A DNA stretch of 64,000 bases from Echinostoma caproni (Eukaryota > Platyhelminthes > Trematoda > Plagiorchiida > Echinostomatidae): NCBI GenBank assembly GCA_900618425.1, contig UZAN01039488.1, forward strand, positions 1 through 64,000. Direction: 5' to 3'. Position 1 is the stretch's first letter. Each line of letters opens with the position of its first letter. The position numbers were made by a program, and so were the translations under genes. This document shows, one piece after another, positions 61,141 through 64,000 of this stretch. The notes below the pieces were generated by a model. The model worked only from the letters and a program-made list of their open reading frames with translations. It searched no databases and was not told where the DNA came from.

Positions 61141-61180
61141 ATCTGACAGCTGTTTCGTCCTCTTTGGGACTCGTCAGCAG
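61141..61180 (-). ncRNA. hammerhead ribozyme motif with intact core
   Basis: On the minus strand CTGACGA (61,177-61,171) is followed by GTCC, a six-base loop and GGAC (a perfect 4-bp stem II), then GAAA (61,156-61,153), a palindromic ACAGCTGT that would form stem III, and C as the expected cleavage base (61,145). All conserved core positions of the type I hammerhead are present, and the stem II sequence resembles the Schistosoma ribozyme. The weak point is stem I: the flanks pair poorly, so this copy may not cleave. The very short palindromic stem III is of the kind thought to work as a dimer in animal retroposon hammerheads. Confidence 0.65.
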
Positions 61181-61319
61181 TGAGTATTTTGTTGCGTCCC
61201 TGTCAGGATGTGAACTGCGATTTCGGTTTCTCACAGGTATCAAGCACTGTTCAGTGGGTTGATACAAAAATTCAACTTTTTAAGTGATTGATCCATTCAT
61301 ACAGGGTGATGATCGTCGA

Positions 61320-61415
61320 CCATGCAGTGTTAACTCTCAACCCCTAAGGTTCGCGTTTCAAATCCCGATAGGAAAACACTCATAAATTACAAACAGGACA
61401 AAACTGCTGCGCGGT
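61320..61415 (+). repeat. SINE-like unit: tRNA-like module followed by a decayed hammerhead motif
   Basis: 61,320-61,370 holds gtgttaactctcaacccc and a B-box-like gtttcaaatccc, aligning with the minus-strand module at 49,040-48,977. It is followed at 61,380-61,412 by ctcataaattacaaacagga and caaaactgctgcg, recognisable as ctgatgagtcc...aggacgaaacagctgc with several changes. The order and orientation are the same as in the 48.9 kb copy. The core is mutated, so no activity is expected. Confidence 0.55.
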
Positions 61416-61674
61416 GTTCTTTGTCCCAGTTCACAGGGATTTCCATGGCATGTAAAAGTATTTAAATTGTGCGGTATTAACGATCTCTCGAAGGAGTTAA
61501 ACCCACACTGAAAATCTTCATTAATGCCTGGTACCTGTTGAGAAATCGAATGGACTAATCCAAAATTTCACCTAAATATCACCTAGCCTATTCTTTGGGG
61601 CTTTCCGGGTGTCCTCATGACTTATACATAAGAGGTGTCTTTTTCATCTCAGCTTCTATTTTTTCTTTTTCTAG

Positions 61675-62350
61675 CGGCATTCACTTTTGACAAACAAAGC
61701 ATTCCTACTCCCAAGTTTCGAGGTAAAGGTGATTGTCTCCTTGAACTTATTTCTAAGCAGACTGATTTGAATTGTCTGAAACGTAAAACTCTTCAAAAAT
61801 CCACCACTGAATATTTCTATGACGTCCTATAAAATGGCGGCCACCCAGTAGATAATCCTCTACTCTTTGATTTGGCACTCTTTTCATCACATCTTCATTT
61901 CAGTTGAGTTCTCCACACCCTGGTATGACAACAAGACAGACAGTTGACCTAAGTCTATCTTTCAACCCACTATTTCTTAATCACAACCCCGTGTGTTATT
62001 TGCTTTCCTATATTTTTTGAGTCAGCGATTGAAAAAGAATAAATAAAATATTAACATTTAGCGACGTTTGTCTTCTTTCTCGTTTGATGTAATGATTAAA
62101 GCGAAACCAAGGCTTCAAAGTGAAAAACATTCATTTCTTTTTTCTTGTATTTCACACAAAGTATGATATAGTTTTTTCAATTTTTTACTTCATATCAGAA
62201 TATCGTCTAAATGATCATTTATTCTCTTCTATAACAGTCGTACCCTCCCAAGCGACGTTTGGACACATTGAATCTTACGAACAAGTAGCTCCGAATACCG
62301 TTTTCAGTCACGCTTGGACAGAATCTGAACATTATCGGCAGCAAATATAA
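61675..62350 (+). CDS. 3' end of a plus-strand gene, two exons
   Basis: Exon 61,675-61,722 (48 nt) follows a long pyrimidine tract (ctattttttctttttctag) and ends at a donor (cgag then gtaaag). It reads AFTFDKQSIPTPKFR. Exon 62,238-62,350 (acceptor ttctcttctataacag) joins in phase through a split Val codon and reads VPSQATFGHIESYEQ, then SHAWTESEHYRQQI and taa. An aataaa follows 24 nt after the stop. An alternative acceptor at 61,905 (cttcatttcag) also joins in phase and would end with EFSTPWYDNKTDS and tga. Upstream exons were not found, and the first supported exon must be preceded by one ending in phase 1. Product not recognised. Confidence 0.45.
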
Positions 62351-62373
62351 TAATGTCCGTGTTTTCATAAAGA

Positions 62374-62379
62374 AATAAA
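62374..62379 (+). terminator. polyadenylation signal
   Basis: aataaa 24 nt downstream of the stop at 62,350. Confidence 0.5.
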
Positions 62380-63850
62380 ATATTCTGTCCAAATGCAGTC
62401 AATGAGCCCGAATGCTATTATTAAAAACCAGACTTTAATTGATGGCCACGTGATTCACACCGACGAGCCGTTTTAGTTGCCGTTTGATGCGAAACCAGAC
62501 AGACTACTAATGTGCACTTCTCTCGTATACGTTCCGAGTGTGGTCAGACGTCTCATTTGAGAACCGGACAAAAGGTTTAGTTATTAATAACTTACTGTCC
62601 AAAGAGCGGTGGCATTTTGGATTTGGTCATCAGATACTTTATAGAAAAAACATAACTTTTCTAATCTGTCCACTTTCTAGGTTTGGACGCGAAAGGTTTT
62701 GCCATTGGGAGGGTAATAATTAAAGCGTTTGCCCTTCATGTCATAGAAACGTAACACAATGATCATAAAGCAAAAGCGTATCCAGTTCGAATCATGAGCT
62801 TTTCTCGCTTTGTGAAATTTCAACCATTCTCACAATTTATTCATTATCGTCAAATAATATCGGGTGGGTCAACTTTCAAGTCTCATCGCATTGTTCCTGT
62901 TTTCTTTTGATATCAGATGTGGCCATTGAGCCCAATATGGTTGTAACATATGGACTAAGAACTGATCAGTGAACGTTCTTGATACAGTGATAATTCGGGA
63001 CTATGGGCTAACCTCGCTGCCCCACAGAATGGCACATGGAAGATTTGGATTTAATCACTTATTAAAGACAATGCTGAATTGTAAATCGTTTCATTTGATC
63101 AAAGATGAGCACAGTGCATTTCGAGACAAAAAACAATTTGAACACTCGGTTCACGTTCTTACAGTAACTAACGGATGTAAACTGTCGAAAATATTGTTCC
63201 CTTACTGTTTGTTTCCTATAGAACTCTCTGAGGGAACCTTTGATAACTGCATGAATAGGCTCGATTTGATCTCCAGTCATAATAGACGATCTGACCGTGG
63301 TGACTATGAGGTAGATAGAACACAAACAGATCCTCAGAACCCCCTATTAGTTTAATGGTATATTTCAAATTAGTGCCTAAAATATTCCACAATATACATT
63401 CATGCACTTGCAGGGTTGATTATAACTTTTCACAGCGTCATCCGTAGAAATCACGACCTCAGTATTCAGGTTGATTCGCAAAAATCACCTTTCCCTTGGT
63501 GTTTGGTTTCCTTCCAAACGACAGAGGGTACCTCTCTATGCACCCTCATTCCACGTTTATCACTTCAACTGCTATTATACCGCAAGACTTATGACTCGAA
63601 CGACGGGGGCAAATATTTCAACGCATTCAAGTACAGCACGTTACGTGATTGAACCGGCGGTCGCAGTGCTCCGGAATGGCGCAAGTTACCAATACACTAA
63701 CTGAGTCTATCCGGTGATTATTGAGTACGATGATTCTGTCATCTCCGCACGGTCCAAAAGGGAGGGATCGAGTCCCACATTCTGTCAGCGGTTGAGACTA
63801 TCTGTCAGCGAAAAATGTCTTTATTGTCCGAGCAGAACCAAAAATTGGAA
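62380..63850. other. no gene called
   Basis: A 128-codon plus-strand frame at 62,969-63,355 has no ATG at its start, no motif and a long antisense frame, so it is not called. 63,640-63,790 has B-box-like words on both strands but no tRNA fold that I can draw. Confidence 0.35.
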
Positions 63851-63878
63851 TTCTATGTTCCATGTTCTATGTTCTATG
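63851..63878. repeat. 7-bp tandem repeat, four units
   Basis: ttctatg, ttccatg, ttctatg, ttctatg in tandem. Confidence 0.9.
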
Positions 63879-64000
63879 ATCGTTTCGTAAGCTGGTATCT
63901 TAATTTCCCTCCGTAATCTCTCATTCTGCCCCCATTTTGTAAATCTCGCATGCACCCACACAAAGACCAAGTATGTCACTAATCACATTCACTCAACCTC

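Noticed and set aside
63640..63790. B-box-like words on both strands (ggatcgagtccc and ggttcaatcac)
   Set aside because: No A box at the right distance and no fold; composition alone is not enough.
1..64000. CRISPR arrays, operons and bacterial-type genes
   Set aside because: No regularly spaced repeats and no prokaryotic gene density; introns and retroelements mark the DNA as animal nuclear.

Overview
This is eukaryotic nuclear DNA, AT-rich and gene-poor, with long introns, many decayed retrotransposons and short low-complexity tracts. There are no operons, rRNA genes or convincing tRNA genes. The repeat content points to a flatworm, most likely a digenean trematode. It has hammerhead-ribozyme motifs joined to tRNA-like (SINE-type) modules as in the Schistosoma Sm-alpha family, a Penelope-like element with a GIY-YIG endonuclease remnant, CR1/Jockey-type LINEs and a Ty3/gypsy gag remnant. 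The species is inference; the repeat classes are read from the sequence.

The best-supported gene is a plus-strand gene at about 11.08-22.42 kb. Its four exons join in matching reading phase and end with a polyadenylation signal. It encodes a MATH/TRAF-like domain, a second beta-rich region, a short coiled coil and a disordered Ser/Arg/Pro-rich tail. An 8.2 kb intron separates its last two exons. Smaller, weaker gene models rest on splice-site pairs whose phases agree: a last exon at the left edge (48-145), small two-exon genes at 17.3, 35.5 and 45.6-46.0 kb, a minus-strand gene 3' end at 39.6-40.8 kb, and plus-strand gene tails at 46.1-46.5 and 61.7-62.35 kb.

Mobile DNA dominates the rest. 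LINE-A (plus strand) has a near-complete decayed copy at 53.2-57.3 kb and fragments at 8.85-9.34 and 24.4-25.8 kb. LINE-B (minus strand) has copies at 31.2-33.6 and 57.3-58.9 kb. A decayed Penelope-like element lies at 26.0-27.3 kb and a gypsy gag remnant at 23.65-24.29 kb, so 23.6-27.3 kb is a cluster of three different retroelements. A 401-bp Tc1/mariner-type element with terminal inverted repeats sits at 46.57 kb, with a truncated relative at 52.59 kb. An unnamed GC-richer repeat family has copies at 7.44-8.19 and 29.56-30.09 kb.

The most interesting signals are the hammerhead-type motifs at 4.4, 5.46, 48.92, 61.14 and 61.38 kb. Two of them directly follow the same tRNA-like module. The sequence also carries assembly scars: single Ns flanked by perfect direct repeats (457 bp at 32,430; 21 bp at 26,538) and a 507-base N gap at 44,173.
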